From an uncultured Gemmatimonadota bacterium (GTDB lineage: Bacteria; Gemmatimonadota; Gemmatimonadetes; Gemmatimonadales; GWC2-71-9), in NCBI GenBank assembly GCA_913009915.1, contig CAJVYZ010000018.1, forward strand, positions 1 through 12,974: 12,974 bases of DNA. The letters are read 5' to 3'. The notes beneath the pieces are model-generated. The model ran no database searches. It was not told where the DNA came from and saw nothing but the letters and a program-made list of their open reading frames with translations. The translations under genes were made by a program, and so were the position numbers. Shown in pieces: positions 1-7,293 of the stretch (the first letter of the stretch is position 1; every line of letters starts with the position of its first letter).

Positions 1-198
1 GGAGACAACGTCCGCGGCAAGGATGTTCGCTCCGTTGCCATGCCCGGCGGCGGGGCCGGGGAGCCCGGCGCGAGTGGGCGGGCGTCGTCCGGGCGCCCCT
101 CCGGATTGCTGGACGTCGACGTGTTGGCGCTGTACCGCACCCGGCTGCCGCAGCCGGTGGAACCCCCGAGAACCATTCGCCTCGTGCCGATCGACTGA
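1..198 (+). CDS. C-terminal end of an unidentified protein (5' truncated)
   Basis: Reading frame 1 is open from the first base of the window to a TGA at 196-198, giving the last 65 residues of a protein whose start lies outside. Almost every codon ends in G or C, as in the neighbouring genes, which supports real coding. The middle is a Gly/Ser/Pro/Ala/Arg-rich, probably disordered segment. It is followed by a better-ordered tail, LLDVDVLALYRTRLPQPVEP, that ends in RTIRLVPID. No motif identifies the family and I do not assign a function. The stop lies 4 nt before the next start, so it is probably co-transcribed with the purine salvage genes and may belong to the same pathway, which is inference from position only. 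Confidence 0.6.
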   Translation, partial: GDNVRGKDVRSVAMPGGGAGEPGASGRASSGRPSGLLDVDVLALYRTRLPQPVEPPRTIRLVPID

Positions 199-202
199 TT
201 CC

Positions 203-445
203 ATGGCTACCATTCGCGTCTTCATCAACGAGGTTCCGCTGGCCGTCCCCGCCGGCTCGACAGTCCGCGAGGCTGTGGCGATTCACGATGCGACCCTGCT
301 CGATCCGCTCGACGGCGGCCGGGCGTATGTCACCGATGGTCGGGGGATCACTCTCGAACCGGACGCGTCACTTCATGGGGGGAGCATTCTCCGGGTCGTG
401 ATATCGCGGCGGGACAGGCTCCGGGAGCCCCATGCTGACGCGTGA
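203..445 (+). CDS. Small beta-grasp (ThiS/MoaD-like) protein, function unknown
   Basis: An 80-residue protein starting MATIRVFINE. The pattern fits a beta-grasp, ubiquitin-like fold: a first strand IRVFIN, a hairpin with VPLAVPAG, a helix STVREAVAIHD (about 19-29), a strand AYVTDGRGI (41-49) and a final strand SILRVVIS (61-68). The turn DASLHGGSILRVV resembles the last turn of ThiS/MoaD sulfur carriers. The protein does not end in the Gly-Gly that those carriers use for thiocarboxylation, so it is probably not an active sulfur carrier. An ATG at 203 is preferred over an in-frame start at 23 because frame 1 codes for the upstream gene and the N-terminal extension looks like out-of-frame translation. 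It overlaps add by 14 nt, so it is translationally coupled to it. The fold is inferred from the pattern only. Confidence 0.7.
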   Translation: MATIRVFINEVPLAVPAGSTVREAVAIHDATLLDPLDGGRAYVTDGRGITLEPDASLHGGSILRVVISRRDRLREPHADA

Positions 446-1457
446 GCTGATCGCCCGGTTGCCCAAGGCCGAACTCCACGTCCACTTCGACGGCTCCCTC
501 CGTCCCGAGACGATCCTGGATTTGGCGCGGGCCAATGGGATGACCCTTCCGCACTCCGACGCGGAGGCGTTGCGGGCGTACATGCTGGTCGACGACGCGC
601 GCGATCTAGAGGAATACCTCGCGCGGTTCACCATCACCATCGCCCTGTTGCAGACTCCCGAGGCCATCGAACGCGTAGCCTACGAGATCGTCGAAGACGC
701 CGCGCGCGACAATCTCCTGTATCTCGAAGTGCGCTACTGTCCCGTCCTTTCGACTGAGGGCGGACTGACGATCGACCAGGTGCTGGATGCTCAATTGCGG
801 GGCTTCGAATGCGGCGACCGCGAGTTCGGAGTCGTCACTCGCATCATCAATTGCTCACTGAGAAACTACCATCCGGCCGTGTCGATCGAAGTGGCCGAAC
901 GCTCCGTGGCTTATCATGATCGCGGTGTCGTCGGTTTCGACCTGGCCGGAGGAGAGGCGGGCCGTCCGCCGGGCGTGCATCGCGAAGCGTTCGACATTGC
1001 CCGCCGGGGGTATTTGGGCATCACGGTGCACGCCGGTGAGGCGGCCGGCCCCGAGTCGATCGCCGAGGCGATCTTCGAGTGCCACGCAAATCGCCTGGGG
1101 CACGGGACGCGATTGCGTGAAGACCCCGCACTCATGAACTACGTCCGCGACCGCCGGATTCTCATCGAGACCAACATCACCAGCAACCTGCAGACTCACG
1201 TAGTGGCGAGCGCCGCCGAACACCCGGTGCGAGAGTATCTCGACCGTGGCCTCAAGGTCACCTTGTCGACCGACAGCTGGCTCATGAGCGGAGTTTCGCT
1301 GACGGACGAGTATTGGCTGGCTCATACCGAACTGGGGTTCACCCGAAAGGAGATCGAACTCATGATCTTCAACGCCTTCCGCGGGGCCTTCATTTCCCGG
1401 CCGGAACGTCAGGCCTTGCTGAAGAGGGTTCGCGCTGAGCTGGCGGCCATCGCGTGA
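432..1457 (+). CDS. add: Adenosine deaminase family protein
   Basis: Zinc-dependent amidohydrolase-fold deaminase converting adenosine (or deoxyadenosine) to inosine in the cytoplasm. The 341-residue length is typical. Visible sites are the first metal pair H16/H18 in HVHFDGSLRP, the substrate-loop GFDLAGGE (168-175), zinc ligand H200 and catalytic Glu in TVHAGE (E203), H224 in RLGHG, the TSNLQT segment (250-255) and the zinc-binding Asp in LSTDS (D281). The residue after D281 is Ser (S282), where animal enzymes have a second Asp that contacts purine N7. Some bacterial homologues have Asn there, so this one may still accept adenosine. The ATG at 432 follows GGGAG and overlaps the upstream gene. 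The stop overlaps the transporter start (GTGA). The transporter and phosphorylase next door support adenosine as substrate, although another 6-aminopurine nucleoside cannot be excluded. Confidence 0.93.
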   Translation: MLTRELIARLPKAELHVHFDGSLRPETILDLARANGMTLPHSDAEALRAYMLVDDARDLEEYLARFTITIALLQTPEAIERVAYEIVEDAARDNLLYLEVRYCPVLSTEGGLTIDQVLDAQLRGFECGDREFGVVTRIINCSLRNYHPAVSIEVAERSVAYHDRGVVGFDLAGGEAGRPPGVHREAFDIARRGYLGITVHAGEAAGPESIAEAIFECHANRLGHGTRLREDPALMNYVRDRRILIETNITSNLQTHVVASAAEHPVREYLDRGLKVTLSTDSWLMSGVSLTDEYWLAHTELGFTRKEIELMIFNAFRGAFISRPERQALLKRVRAELAAIA

Positions 1458-2833
1458 CCGGGCCGGCCATGGCGCAGGACACGACCCAGGTCATCGATCT
1501 GATGGCCAACCTCCAGGACGGCCTGAACACCCCGCTGACCGAGCGCCTCATGGGCGTCGTGGGGTTGGCGACCATGGTCGGCATCGCCGTCCTCATGTCC
1601 GCCGACCGCAAGCGCATCAGTTGGCGCCTCGTCGGTATCGGACTCGGCATCCAGTTGGTGTTCGGCGTGCTGATCCTCAAGACCACCGCCGGGCGAGCCG
1701 TGTTCGACTTTGCCGGCCGCGTGGTCACCGGCCTGCTCGGTTTCAGTCGAGAGGGTGCCCGCTTCGTGTTCGGGAACCTGGTCGACAATCAAGTGCCGGT
1801 TGGGGTGCCGGGCGCAGGGGGAGCGCTGGACACCACGTCCGGTTTCGTCGCCCAAACGATGTCGATGTTCGCCTTCAGCGTCCTGCCCACCATCATCTTC
1901 TTCTCGTCCCTGATGACCGTGTTGTACTACCTGGGAATCATGCAGAAAGTGGTGAAGGGCATTGCCTGGGCGGTGCAGAGGACGCTGGGCACCTCCGGGG
2001 CGGAGACGCTGTCGGCTGCGGGCAACATCTTCATGGGCCAGACGGAAGCTCCGCTCCTGATCAAGCCGTTCGTCAACACCATGACGCGATCCGAGCTCAT
2101 GACCGTCATGGTCGGCGGGTTCGCCACCGTGGCCGGCGGCGTGCTGGCCGCATACGTGTTGTTCCTCCAGGGGTATTTCCCCAACATCGCCGCGCACCTC
2201 CTGGCCGCCAGCGTAATGAACATGCCCGCCGGGATCGTCATCTCCAAGATCCTCATGCCCGAGGTGGGCGAGCCGGAAACCAAGGGAACACTCCACCTGC
2301 ACGTCGAACAAAAGGAAACCGGCGTGATCGATGCGGCGGCCTCCGGCGCCGGGTTGGGACTTCAGCTAGCGCTCAACGTCGGCGCCATGCTGCTCGCGTT
2401 CATCGCCCTGGTAGCCATGGTCGATTTTGGACTGGGCTGGTTCGGTGGGCTCTTCGGCCAGTCGCAGTGGAGCCTGCAGTACCTCCTGGGCTGGGCCCTC
2501 CGGCCTCTGGTGTGGCTCATGGGAGTGCCGTGGCAGGACGCCGGTGTGGTGGGGGGGCTGGTGGGCGTCAAGATCGGTCTCAACGAGTTCTTCGCCTACA
2601 TCCAGTTTGCCGGCCAGATGGCGGGCGATCTGCTGCAACCGCGGAGTGCCGTGATCACCACCTACGCGCTCCTGGGATTCGCCAACTTCTCGTCCATCGC
2701 CATTCAGATCGGCGGCATCGGTGGCTTGGCGCCCGATCGGCGCAGCGAGATCGCAGGGCTGGGCCTACGCGCCATGATCGGCGGCAATCTGGCCGCCTTC
2801 ATGTCGGCCTCACTGGCGGGGATGCTGATCTGA
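1454..2833 (+). CDS. nupC: Concentrative nucleoside transporter (CNT/NupC family)
   Basis: Inner-membrane symporter that imports nucleosides using a sodium or proton gradient. The 459 residues carry the CNT hallmarks: substrate-binding hairpin GQTEAP (195-200), GGFATVAGGVLAAY (221-234), the LLAASVMNMPAGI region (249-261), LNEFFAY (376-382, with E378) and GFANFSS (408-414), followed by GGIGGLAPDRR. Hydrophobic segments run throughout, and VIDAAASGAGLGLQLALNVG (291-310) closely recalls the Vibrio cholerae CNT. The GTG start at 1454 overlaps the add stop as GTGA, a normal coupling. An in-frame ATG at 1469 is an alternative, and both give about 25 more N-terminal residues than the Vibrio protein as I remember it. 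Between deaminase and phosphorylase, it probably supplies purine nucleosides. Ion and substrate specificity cannot be read from the sequence. Confidence 0.95.
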   Translation: MTGPAMAQDTTQVIDLMANLQDGLNTPLTERLMGVVGLATMVGIAVLMSADRKRISWRLVGIGLGIQLVFGVLILKTTAGRAVFDFAGRVVTGLLGFSREGARFVFGNLVDNQVPVGVPGAGGALDTTSGFVAQTMSMFAFSVLPTIIFFSSLMTVLYYLGIMQKVVKGIAWAVQRTLGTSGAETLSAAGNIFMGQTEAPLLIKPFVNTMTRSELMTVMVGGFATVAGGVLAAYVLFLQGYFPNIAAHLLAASVMNMPAGIVISKILMPEVGEPETKGTLHLHVEQKETGVIDAAASGAGLGLQLALNVGAMLLAFIALVAMVDFGLGWFGGLFGQSQWSLQYLLGWALRPLVWLMGVPWQDAGVVGGLVGVKIGLNEFFAYIQFAGQMAGDLLQPRSAVITTYALLGFANFSSIAIQIGGIGGLAPDRRSEIAGLGLRAMIGGNLAAFMSASLAGMLI

Positions 2834-3654
2834 TGCCTGACCGACCCGATATCGCCCCCACAGTGGCTTTTCTCCGCTCTCAACTGAGCGGACGCACTCC
2901 CGCGGTCGGGATCGTACTCGGATCGGGGCTTGGCGGATTGGTGTCGCGGATGACCGACAGGTTGACGATTCCCTACGGCGACATCCCGGGGTTTTACGGA
3001 TCAACCGTCGTCGGCCACAAGGGTGAACTGGTGATGGGTCGCCTCGCCGAGGTTGAGGTAATCGCCCAAAGTGGACGCTTCCATTTATATGAGGGACACG
3101 CCGCCGATACCGTCACGCTGCCGGTGCGCGCGTTCGCCGAACTCGGCATCGATTCGCTGATCGTGACCAATGCCGCGGGTGGTGTCAGGCGGACGTTCAG
3201 GCCCGGAACGCTGATGGTGATTGCCGACCACATCAACCTTACGTTCAGGAACCCGTTGTTCGGATCGGTACTCGAGGGCGAGGAGCGGTTTCCCGACATG
3301 TCCGACCCCTACGATGCACGCCTCAGAGAAACGGCGCATCGGGTAGCGGCCACTCACGGGATTCCACTGGCGGACGGCGTGTACGCCGGTCTTCTGGGTC
3401 CGAGTTACGAGACGCCGGCCGAGGTCAGAATGCTCGAGCGACTGGGCGCCGATGCCGTGGGGATGTCCACCGTGCTGGAGGTCGTAGCCGCGCGGGCCAG
3501 GGGGGTTCGCTGCTTGGGTATCTCCACCATAACCAACCCGGCTGCCGGCATCGGGCACGAGGCGCTGGATCATGCCGACGTGCTCGAGGTGGGCAAGCGG
3601 GTAGCCGACAGCCTGGCGACGATCATCGAGGGAGTGGTGGGGGAGGGTGCGTAG
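2833..3654 (+). CDS. punA: Purine nucleoside phosphorylase, trimeric (PNP-I/MTAP family)
   Basis: Cleaves inosine or guanosine with phosphate to the free base and ribose-1-phosphate in the cytoplasm. The 273 residues match the trimeric 6-oxopurine PNP family: phosphate site GSGLG (30-34, S31), H62 in VVGHKG, GRFHLYEGH (81-89, with R82 and H84), TNAAGG (112-117), LGPSYETPAEVR (188-199, with Y192 and E193 at the base site), VGMST (209-213) and N235 in TITNPAAG. The usual MSTVPE reads MSTVLE here, a conservative loop change. The start ATG shares one base with the transporter stop (TGATG), so translation is coupled. The motifs exclude the hexameric DeoD type. Close relatives include methylthioadenosine phosphorylases, but the Glu and Asn at the base site favour inosine and guanosine. 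Confidence 0.95.
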   Translation: MPDRPDIAPTVAFLRSQLSGRTPAVGIVLGSGLGGLVSRMTDRLTIPYGDIPGFYGSTVVGHKGELVMGRLAEVEVIAQSGRFHLYEGHAADTVTLPVRAFAELGIDSLIVTNAAGGVRRTFRPGTLMVIADHINLTFRNPLFGSVLEGEERFPDMSDPYDARLRETAHRVAATHGIPLADGVYAGLLGPSYETPAEVRMLERLGADAVGMSTVLEVVAARARGVRCLGISTITNPAAGIGHEALDHADVLEVGKRVADSLATIIEGVVGEGA

Positions 3655-3710
3655 GACGTAGGGTGTTGGGTGTAATACGTGGTACGCAGGATGACGGATA
3701 TCAGCCTTCA

Positions 3711-3738
3711 GACAGCTGACAGCTGACAGCTAACGGCT
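3711..3738 (+). repeat. Heptamer tandem repeat (GACAGCT)3 plus a degenerate fourth copy
   Basis: Three perfect copies of GACAGCT run from 3711 to 3731, followed by AACGGCT at 3732-3738. The run contains overlapping palindromes (AGCTG-A-CAGCT), and CAGCC at 3702-3706 can pair with GGCTG at 3735-3739. It therefore could fold as a hairpin between the convergent punA and thiD genes. There is no T-run, so it does not look like a classical intrinsic terminator. The rest of the 105-nt spacer (3655-3759) shows nothing else I can name. Confidence 0.75.
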
Positions 3739-3759
3739 GCCCGCCGCCCGCCGCCGCCA

Positions 3760-4545
3760 TCACGACGGTGCGACGGTGTGGTTCAGCGGGCCGTGGCCGC
3801 TGCCCAATCCCGGCGCGGTTTCGAGGGCCCGGTGGACGAAGTCGACGGCGTGGGCCACGGCGGTTGGGAGGTCGCGTCCGAGGGCCAGGCCGGCGGTGAT
3901 GGCGGCCGACAGGGTGCAGCCGGTGCCGTGGGTGGATCGGGTGGCGATGCGTTGGTTGCGGTAGTGGTGCAGGTCGTCGGGCATGACGAGGACGTCGTGG
4001 ACGACATCCCCCGGCAGGTGGGCGCCCGTGATCAGCACCGCCCGGGCCCCGTGCTCGATCAGCGTTCGGCCGGCGGCGATCATCGAGGCTTCGTCGATTA
4101 CTTCCGATTCCGTCAGACGCTCGGCTTCGACGATGTTCGGCGTCACGATCGTCGCCAGCGGCACCAGGTGTTGCAGCAGCGCGCCGGCCGTGTCTTCGGT
4201 GCAGAGCGCGTCGCCCGAGGTGGCGACCAGAACCGGATCGAGGACGTAGTGCCGCCAGCCGAACCGGCGGATGGCGCCGGCCACGCGGGCAATGGCGTCA
4301 CGATCAGCCAGCATGCCGCTCTTGACGCTGTGCGGCGGTAGGTCGTCGGCCACCGCCGACAGTTGGTCATCGATGACGTTACCGGGCACCAGATGGACGG
4401 CGCGGACGCCGTGAGTGTTCTGTGCCGTCACAGCCGTTACCACGCTGGTGCCGAACACGCCGAATTGATGGAAGGTCTTGAGGTCGGCCTGGATGCCGGC
4501 GCCTCCTCCCGAATCGGATCCCGCAATGGTGAGTGCGATCTTCAT
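3760..4545 (-). CDS. thiD: Hydroxymethylpyrimidine/phosphomethylpyrimidine kinase
   Basis: Phosphorylates HMP and HMP-phosphate to HMP-diphosphate, the pyrimidine half of thiamine. A ribokinase-fold protein of 261 residues, the usual ThiD length. Motifs seen: [20 protein letters not shown] (4-23), [11 protein letters not shown] (37-47), KSGML (75-79), DPVLVATSG (103-111), TPNIVEAE (135-142) and the anion-hole motif [10 protein letters not shown] (206-215). C210 matches the reactive cysteine known from enteric ThiD. The position corresponding to the Lys in the enteric VLMKGGHL segment is Thr here (LITGAHL, T173), a substitution I believe occurs in other ThiD proteins. The open frame continues upstream to 5052, but only from [10 protein letters not shown] does it match the family. 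No other thiamine genes lie nearby. Its start is 15 nt from the divergent methyltransferase start, and it converges on punA. Confidence 0.94.
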   Translation of the reverse strand: MKIALTIAGSDSGGGAGIQADLKTFHQFGVFGTSVVTAVTAQNTHGVRAVHLVPGNVIDDQLSAVADDLPPHSVKSGMLADRDAIARVAGAIRRFGWRHYVLDPVLVATSGDALCTEDTAGALLQHLVPLATIVTPNIVEAERLTESEVIDEASMIAAGRTLIEHGARAVLITGAHLPGDVVHDVLVMPDDLHHYRNQRIATRSTHGTGCTLSAAITAGLALGRDLPTAVAHAVDFVHRALETAPGLGSGHGPLNHTVAPS

Positions 4546-4560
4546 GGCAAGGTGTTCTCG

Positions 4561-5334
4561 GTGAGTAGCGGACTGCTGTCTACCGTTCGTGACCTGGCTC
4601 GCCGCCGTGCCCGGCGCCGCCGCAACCTGACCCTGGCGGAAGGGGTGCGGCTGGCGGAAGAGATTGTGGACGCCGGAGCGTCGGTGCGCGGTGTGGTGAC
4701 GGCTCCGATGCTGCAAGGTAGCGACCGGGGCACCGCCCTCAAGGCTCGTCTCGCGCGACTGGATGCGCCCCAAGTCGAGGTTTCCGACGCGGACCTGATC
4801 CAGCTGGCCGACACCGACCACCCGCAGGGGGTTATCCTGGTGGTCGAGCCGCCTGCCTGGGAGCTCGGCGACATCCACGTGGCGCCACGGCGTCCGGTAC
4901 TCGTGGTGGACGGCGTGCAAGACCCCGGCAACGTAGGCGCCTTGTGTCGCACGGCGCACGGGTTGGGGGCCGCCGGGGTGCTGGCACTGCCGGGCACCGC
5001 CGAACTGTTCGCGCCCAAAGCGTTGCGCGGAAGCATGGGTGCCCTGTTTCATCTTCCGGCGCTACGTTGTGATGACGACGCGCTGATCGAATGGCTCGAG
5101 CAGCAGGGGATCGAGTTGTGGTTGTCGGACATTCACGGGACGCCGGTGCCCGCCGCCGCCGCCCGTTCCCGGAGGATCGCTCTCGCGGTCGGCAACGAGG
5201 GCGCCGGCGCGCGTCAGGCCATGGAGCAGTACGCCAGCCAGCTGGTCGGCGTGCCGTTGGTCGCCACCGCTGAATCTCTCAACGTAGCGGTCGCCGCAGG
5301 CATCCTTCTCTACGAGGTTGTGCATGGACGGTGA
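4561..5334 (+). CDS. TrmH/SpoU family RNA 2'-O-methyltransferase
   Basis: SAM-dependent 2'-O-ribose methylation of rRNA or tRNA by a trefoil-knot (SPOUT) enzyme. The 257 residues hold an N-terminal substrate-binding domain (about 1-100: basic [19 protein letters not shown], then ending [10 protein letters not shown]) and a C-terminal SpoU domain. The latter has motif 1, [19 protein letters not shown] (114-132, with N124 and R130), motif 2, [11 protein letters not shown] (207-217), and motif 3, [15 protein letters not shown] (238-252). The GTG at 4561 is chosen because AAGG at 4549-4552 gives a Shine-Dalgarno at good spacing and the family begins near here. Longer in-frame starts run into thiD antisense. 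GTG at 4552 is an alternative. The domain order resembles RlmB (23S G2251), but the target nucleotide cannot be read from the sequence, so no gene symbol is given. It overlaps the prepilin peptidase by 11 nt. Confidence 0.92.
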   Translation: MSSGLLSTVRDLARRRARRRRNLTLAEGVRLAEEIVDAGASVRGVVTAPMLQGSDRGTALKARLARLDAPQVEVSDADLIQLADTDHPQGVILVVEPPAWELGDIHVAPRRPVLVVDGVQDPGNVGALCRTAHGLGAAGVLALPGTAELFAPKALRGSMGALFHLPALRCDDDALIEWLEQQGIELWLSDIHGTPVPAAAARSRRIALAVGNEGAGARQAMEQYASQLVGVPLVATAESLNVAVAAGILLYEVVHGR

Positions 5335-6106
5335 TATGTGGCCGGTACCGATCGTCATGGGCGTCGCCGCTATCGTGGGCGCCATCGTCGGCAGCTTCCT
5401 GAACGTATGCATCTCCCGGTGGCCGGCCGAAGAGTCGGTCGTTTCGCCGCGGTCGCGCTGCCCGGACTGCAAGGCAGCCATCGCCTGGTACGACAACATA
5501 CCGGTGCTGTCCTGGTTCATCCTCATGGGTCGCTGTCGCGCATGCGGCACGCGGATTTCCGTACAGTATCCGCTGGTGGAACTGGCGACCGCCGGCATCT
5601 GGGGCTACACCGCGTACCGCCATGGCCTCACCGTCGACGCCCTACAGTGGGCGGTGTTCGGCACCATCCTCCTGGGCATCGCCATGACCGACGCCCGCGA
5701 GTACATCATACCAGACGAGTTCAGCATCGGAGGACTGGTGCTCGGGCTGGCCTTCAGTTTCATCGGTGGGTGGAACGGTTTCATCGCCGCCGCCATCGGG
5801 GCGGTGGTCGGGTTTGGCGTCCTGTGGCTCGTCGGCTTCCTCGGCACTCTGGCCTTCAAGGAAGAGGCGATGGGTGGCGGTGACATAAAGATGATGGCTA
5901 TGGTGGGCGCCTTCCTCGGGTGGCAGGGCGTCCTGCTCACCATCTTCCTCGGGGCACTCGTGGGGTCGGTCATCTTCGTGCCGATTTCCCTCGTGGGTGA
6001 ACGAAAACTGGTGCCCTTCGGCGTGTTTCTCGCCGTCGGCGCCGCCGTTACCTACGTCTACGGGGAGGCCCTGCTGTCTTGGTACCGGACGTTCCTCGGC
6101 GTCTAG
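5324..6106 (+). CDS. pilD: Type IV prepilin peptidase / N-methyltransferase
   Basis: Bifunctional inner-membrane aspartyl protease that cleaves and N-methylates type IV pilin and type II secretion pseudopilin precursors. The 260 residues show the N-terminal GSFLNVCISR segment, a cytoplasmic zinc-binding loop with CPDC (C46, C49) and CRAC (C71, C74), and the two catalytic aspartates: D123 in MTDAREYIIPDE and D187 in GGGDIKMM. Several hydrophobic helices follow, ending with the PFGVFLAVGA segment. ATG 5324 follows GAGG (5314-5317) at 6-nt spacing. A TTG at 5318 is less likely. Both domains appear intact, so it should carry both activities. No pilin or secretion genes are visible nearby; as often with pilD, it sits apart from its substrates. 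It overlaps the methyltransferase by 11 nt and the lipoprotein by 28 nt. Confidence 0.94.
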   Translation: MDGDMWPVPIVMGVAAIVGAIVGSFLNVCISRWPAEESVVSPRSRCPDCKAAIAWYDNIPVLSWFILMGRCRACGTRISVQYPLVELATAGIWGYTAYRHGLTVDALQWAVFGTILLGIAMTDAREYIIPDEFSIGGLVLGLAFSFIGGWNGFIAAAIGAVVGFGVLWLVGFLGTLAFKEEAMGGGDIKMMAMVGAFLGWQGVLLTIFLGALVGSVIFVPISLVGERKLVPFGVFLAVGAAVTYVYGEALLSWYRTFLGV

Positions 6107-7284
6107 CCGCGGCCGCCGCCGCATTGTTCCTGGTTGCCGGCTGCCGCGGCCGGCCGATCGACGCCGATCGCTCGACCGAGATCCAACACCTCGTCGACAG
6201 TCTGGTGCCCCTGGTGGAGGAGGCCAGCGGCCTGGCGTTTTCCACGCCACCCCAGTGGGCCCTTCGTACCCCGGAGCAATTGCGGGACTTCCTGCAGAAC
6301 AAGTTTCGGGAAGACCTCCCGCCCGAAATCCTGAACGGACTCGAAACCGCCTATCGGTTGTTCGGCTTCATCCCTGACACGCTGCAACTGGAACCGTTGT
6401 ACCTCGACGTCCTCTCGCAACAGGTACAGGGGTTCTACGAACCCGACTCCGCCACGTTATTTCTGGTGGAGGAAGCCCAGCTGGGAACGGTGATTACCCT
6501 GACCCATGAACTGGTGCACGCCCTGCAGGATCAGCATCTGTCACTCGACTCGCTGCTGGACCCGCGCGCGCCGAACGACCGGCTCATGGCGCTCCAAGCA
6601 GTCCTCGAAGGCCAGGCACAGTTCGTTTCCGTTTCACTCATTGCCGAGGAACAGGTTCAGCAGGAAGGCTTCTGGGACCTCGCGGCCGACGAAACCCGGC
6701 GAGCGGCTGTGGGCCAACTGGGCGATATCCCGCTGGTACTCAGAGAATCGCTGCTGTTCCCCTACCTCGACGGGGCCCGGTTCATGGCGTGGTGGTTTAG
6801 CGGGCCGCTGGCGGACACTATGCCCTACGGGCCACGGATGCCGGTGTCCACCGAACAGGTGCTGTTTCCCAACCGGTACCTGGCGGGCGAGGTACCAGTG
6901 CATATCAGCTTCACGGATTCCTCCGATGCGGTGTTGTATCAGGATGGGTTGGGCGAGTTCGAAATCCGCGTCCTCCAGGCCCAATTGACAGGGCAGACCA
7001 GGGCCCACGCCAACAGCCCCATCGGGTGGAACGGCGACCGGTACCGGGCCTACCGCTCTCCCCAGGGGCCGGCGCTCGTGTGGTACACAGCCTGGGACGA
7101 CAGCCACTCGGCTGACCGATTCGCCGAGGGTACCGCGGCCCTGCTGGCCGGCCTTCCCAGGGCTGGCGTCCGCGGCGCGGTAGAGCGTACCGTTGCCGGC
7201 GGGGTGCCGCTGGTCCGGGTGATCGTCGCCCCGATCGACTGGCCGGCCTGGGGCTCACCGCCCGCGGTTGCCGTCGGGCCGTAA
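6079..7284 (+). CDS. Putative zinc metallopeptidase lipoprotein (HELVH)
   Basis: A 401-residue predicted lipoprotein. An N-terminal Arg-containing, Ala/Leu-rich signal (about 5-21) ends in a lipobox LVAGC with C22 as the lipidation site. A central gluzincin-like motif, TLTHELVHALQDQHL (140-154, HELVH at 143-147), is followed 30 residues later by EGQA (177-180), whose Glu177 is a candidate third zinc ligand. Upstream, QVQGFYEPDSATLFLV (115-130) looks like strands beside the active site. PYLDGARFM (228-236) and STEQVLFPNRYL (257-268) are conserved-looking. It resembles uncharacterised proteins I associate with Gemmatimonadota, and the substrate is unknown. The start is TTG 6079, inside pilD, with GGGGAGG at 6062-6068 as Shine-Dalgarno. 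No ATG gives the full signal peptide. It is presumably envelope-anchored and translated with pilD. Confidence 0.8.
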   Translation: MVPDVPRRLAAAAAALFLVAGCRGRPIDADRSTEIQHLVDSLVPLVEEASGLAFSTPPQWALRTPEQLRDFLQNKFREDLPPEILNGLETAYRLFGFIPDTLQLEPLYLDVLSQQVQGFYEPDSATLFLVEEAQLGTVITLTHELVHALQDQHLSLDSLLDPRAPNDRLMALQAVLEGQAQFVSVSLIAEEQVQQEGFWDLAADETRRAAVGQLGDIPLVLRESLLFPYLDGARFMAWWFSGPLADTMPYGPRMPVSTEQVLFPNRYLAGEVPVHISFTDSSDAVLYQDGLGEFEIRVLQAQLTGQTRAHANSPIGWNGDRYRAYRSPQGPALVWYTAWDDSHSADRFAEGTAALLAGLPRAGVRGAVERTVAGGVPLVRVIVAPIDWPAWGSPPAVAVGP

Positions 7285-7293
7285 CGGCCGGCC

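Noticed and set aside
1409..2311. Minus-strand open frame of 300 codons
   Set aside because: It is antisense to the deaminase end and the transporter. It is rich in His, Asp, Gly and Arg, the typical shadow of a GC-rich gene, with no family signature.
1621..2832. Long open frame running into punA on the plus strand
   Set aside because: It is an out-of-frame reading of the nucleoside transporter in GC-rich DNA; the punA family begins at ATG 2833.
4546..5052. N-terminal extension of the thiD frame on the minus strand
   Set aside because: It is antisense to the SpoU methyltransferase, whose motifs are intact. The ThiD family begins at [10 protein letters not shown] (4545).
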